25,734 nt of DNA from JBBDXI01 sp040902425 (GTDB taxonomy: Bacteria > Planctomycetota > Phycisphaerae > Phycisphaerales > UBA1924), in assembly GCA_040902425.1 (NCBI GenBank), contig JBBDXI010000057.1, positions 1 to 25,734 of the forward strand, read 5' to 3'. Positions 24,356 through 25,734 of this stretch are shown here, in pieces. How positions within the stretch are numbered: position 1 is the first letter of the stretch; every line of letters starts with the position of its first letter. Position numbers and translations under genes: made by a program. Under the pieces are notes generated by a model. It was not told the origin of the DNA, made no database searches, and was given only the letters and a program-made list of their open reading frames with translations.

Positions 24356-25590
24356 TACTCCGGAACGAACCGCAGAACCCGGTCGTCGCTCTCTGCAGGC
24401 CTCCCCCGCCCATCCTTGTTGCTCGTCGTGAACCACAGCGAGCCATCCGGCGCGCTCACCACCTCGCGGATGCGCCCGTACTCCGTCGCCAGCCATTCGA
24501 TCCCCGTCACCGTCCGGCCATCGACGACGACCCGAACCACCCCCGGCCGCTTCCCCCCGCCCAGGCCCCCCAGCGCCCCGAAGAAGTAGTTCCCCTTCCA
24601 CTCCGGGATCAGGTCGCCGGTGTAGAACGCCCCGCTCGCGGGCGCGATCGCCGGCGTGTACTGCATCACCGGCGTCTCCATCCCCTCCTTCCGCTTGTCG
24701 TGGTTGATCTCCGGCCAGCCGTAGTTCTTCCCCTTCTCGATAATGTTCAGCTCGTCGCCCCCCTGGCTCGGCTGCACGCCCCGCTCACCCGATGGCCCGT
24801 GCTCCGTCTCCCACAACAGGCCCGTCTTCGGGTCCCAGTCGATCCCCTGCGGGTTCCGCACGCCCACCGCCCAGATCTCCCCCCGCACGGCCTGGCTCGC
24901 GTGCTCCTCGCCCGTGAACGGGTTGTCATCGGGCACGGTGCCGTCGTCGTTCAGCCGCAGCACCTTCCCGCCCAGGGAAGTCATGTCCTGCGCCAGCTCC
25001 TTGCGGAACATCTCGCCCGTCGTCACATACAGCTTCCCATCCGGCCCGAACTTGATCCGGCACCCGGCGTGGTTGTTGCGCGCCGGCATCCCCCGCAGGA
25101 TCAGCTTCTCGTCCTTCAGCCCGCCGGGGTCCTTCTGGCCCTCCATCAGCGACCGCGCCACCGCCCCGAAGGTGTACCGCACCACGCGGATGTCCCCCTC
25201 CGTGCTCCCGTAGGCCAGGTACACCCAGTTGTTCTCAGCGAACCTCGGATGGATGCAGACCCCCATCAGCCCCTTCTCCGCCTGCGACTCCACGTCGGGC
25301 ACCGTGAACACCGTCACCGGGTTCAGCGTCCCGTCCTCGATCATCCGCACCCGGCCGGCGCGCTCCGTCACCAGCGCCCGCCTCCCGTCGGGCAGGAACG
25401 CGATCCCCCACGGGACTTCCAGCGCCTCCGCGACGGTCTCGACCTTGTACTTCGCCTTCGTCTCGATCTTCGGCGGGTTGAGCGGGTACCTCTGCTCGGC
25501 TGCGCCCGGCGCCTCCCCCGGCGCCGGCGGCTGCGCGAAAGACCCCAGAGCGATCGAGAGCCCGGCGACGGCGGCGAGTGCGTTCATCAT
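24355..25590 (-). CDS. secreted glucose/sorbosone dehydrogenase-like (PQQ-type beta-propeller) protein
   Basis: 411 aa from ATG 25590 (ATG 25587 is the next codon). Signal peptide to about residue 20 (AGLSIALGSFA). Motifs follow the GSDH family in order: LEVPWGIAFLPDGRRALVTER, EKGLMGVCIHPRFAENNWVY, NNHAGCRIKFGPDGKLYVTTGE, GEIWAVGVRNPQGIDWDPKTG, TEHGPSGERGVQPSQGGDEL, and NYGWP. It should be a periplasmic six-bladed propeller oxidising a sugar or aldose, possibly with PQQ. The HGP...GGDELN loop holds extra residues. The frame also opens at GTG 25635, but TATCCT six bases before ATG 25590 supports the shorter form. Confidence 0.93.
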   Translation of the reverse strand: MMNALAAVAGLSIALGSFAQPPAPGEAPGAAEQRYPLNPPKIETKAKYKVETVAEALEVPWGIAFLPDGRRALVTERAGRVRMIEDGTLNPVTVFTVPDVESQAEKGLMGVCIHPRFAENNWVYLAYGSTEGDIRVVRYTFGAVARSLMEGQKDPGGLKDEKLILRGMPARNNHAGCRIKFGPDGKLYVTTGEMFRKELAQDMTSLGGKVLRLNDDGTVPDDNPFTGEEHASQAVRGEIWAVGVRNPQGIDWDPKTGLLWETEHGPSGERGVQPSQGGDELNIIEKGKNYGWPEINHDKRKEGMETPVMQYTPAIAPASGAFYTGDLIPEWKGNYFFGALGGLGGGKRPGVVRVVVDGRTVTGIEWLATEYGRIREVVSAPDGSLWFTTSNKDGRGRPAESDDRVLRFVPE

Positions 25591-25596
25591 GCCGAC

Positions 25597-25602
25597 AGGA
25601 TA
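25597..25602 (-). promoter_or_regulatory. -10-like TATCCT, leaderless arrangement
   Basis: TATCCT on the minus strand is separated by six bases (GTCGGC) from ATG 25590 of the dehydrogenase. No ribosome-binding site is present. Confidence 0.4.
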
Positions 25603-25635
25603 CGCGGCGCCCGCCGGGGCCCGGGCCGCGGCCAC

Positions 25636-25734
25636 TCAGTCGCCGTCCCCTCCCCCGCCTCCTCCCCCGCCCCCGCCATCGCCCCCGCCGGAGTCCCCGC
25701 CCCCGCCGCCCCAGCCCCCGTCCCCATCACCGCC
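25636..25734 (-). CDS. C-terminus of a protein with a Gly/Asp-rich tail, partial
   Basis: The minus strand is open from the window edge to TGA at 25638-25636, encoding 32 residues made almost only of Gly with Asp, one Ser and one Trp (WGGGGGDSGGGDGGG...GDGD). Such tails end some bacterial membrane and surface proteins, but the family cannot be named from this fragment. It lies 45 nt upstream of the dehydrogenase start on the same strand. The plus strand is correspondingly C-rich. The frame could be fortuitous in such low-complexity sequence. Confidence 0.5.
   Translation of the reverse strand, partial: GGDGDGGWGGGGGDSGGGDGGGGGGGGGGDGD

Overview
The window is very GC-rich DNA, with few A/T runs even between genes. 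It reads as a chromosomal segment of a planctomycete, most likely from the Phycisphaerae. The best evidence is two secreted proteins ending in the tandem Cys-containing 'GC-type dockerin' module (YANCD...PVLNVADF.CFL..YAAGCP), which I know mainly from that group. A complete MoxR/Bat operon and palindromes with the loop TCC inside coding sequence fit the same origin. Both window ends cut through genes.

Layout. 1-1656 (minus): a truncated M14-type peptidase-like lipoprotein that has lost two zinc-ligand histidines, then an Fpg/Nei-family DNA glycosylase. 1696-2554 (plus): a Panacea-domain protein overlapping a small gene, a probable toxin-antitoxin pair. 2551-4089 (minus): asparaginyl-tRNA synthetase with a His-rich insertion. 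4416-5657 (plus): secreted HAF-repeat/dockerin protein. 5691-9870 (minus): a four-gene group with a ClpP-fold secreted protein lacking the nucleophile serine, an unknown basic protein, a family 2 glycosyltransferase and a possible BshC-like protein. 10054-10852 (plus): a Pro/Ala-rich small protein and a STAS protein. 10956-12704 (minus): second dockerin protein behind a structured leader. 12903-13814 (plus): BtuF-like lipoprotein.

14104-23548 (plus) is the core of the window: MoxR ATPase, DUF58 protein, a SnoaL-like protein, a lipoprotein with a Bat-associated C-terminal domain, BatA, BatB, a BatC-like TPR protein, BatD and a BatE-like TPR/SH3 protein. From the lipoprotein onward every start overlaps the preceding stop, so these genes are almost certainly co-translated. 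In the general model for this family the MoxR ATPase acts on membrane-anchored von Willebrand A proteins with periplasmic TPR and beta-sandwich partners, supporting envelope integrity or stress tolerance. 23667-24306 is a MntA-HepT toxin-antitoxin pair. 24355-25590 (minus) is a sorbosone/glucose dehydrogenase-like secreted protein, and 25636-25734 the Gly/Asp-rich C-terminus of a gene that runs off the window.

The most unusual content lies between and inside genes. Hairpin-forming elements sit inside at least four Bat coding regions, the same 15-bp core being read in three different frames in three genes. Long inverted repeats and 7-bp tandem repeats occupy intergenic gaps. Five genes have a TAnnnT hexamer only 5-6 nt before the start codon, suggesting leaderless transcripts.
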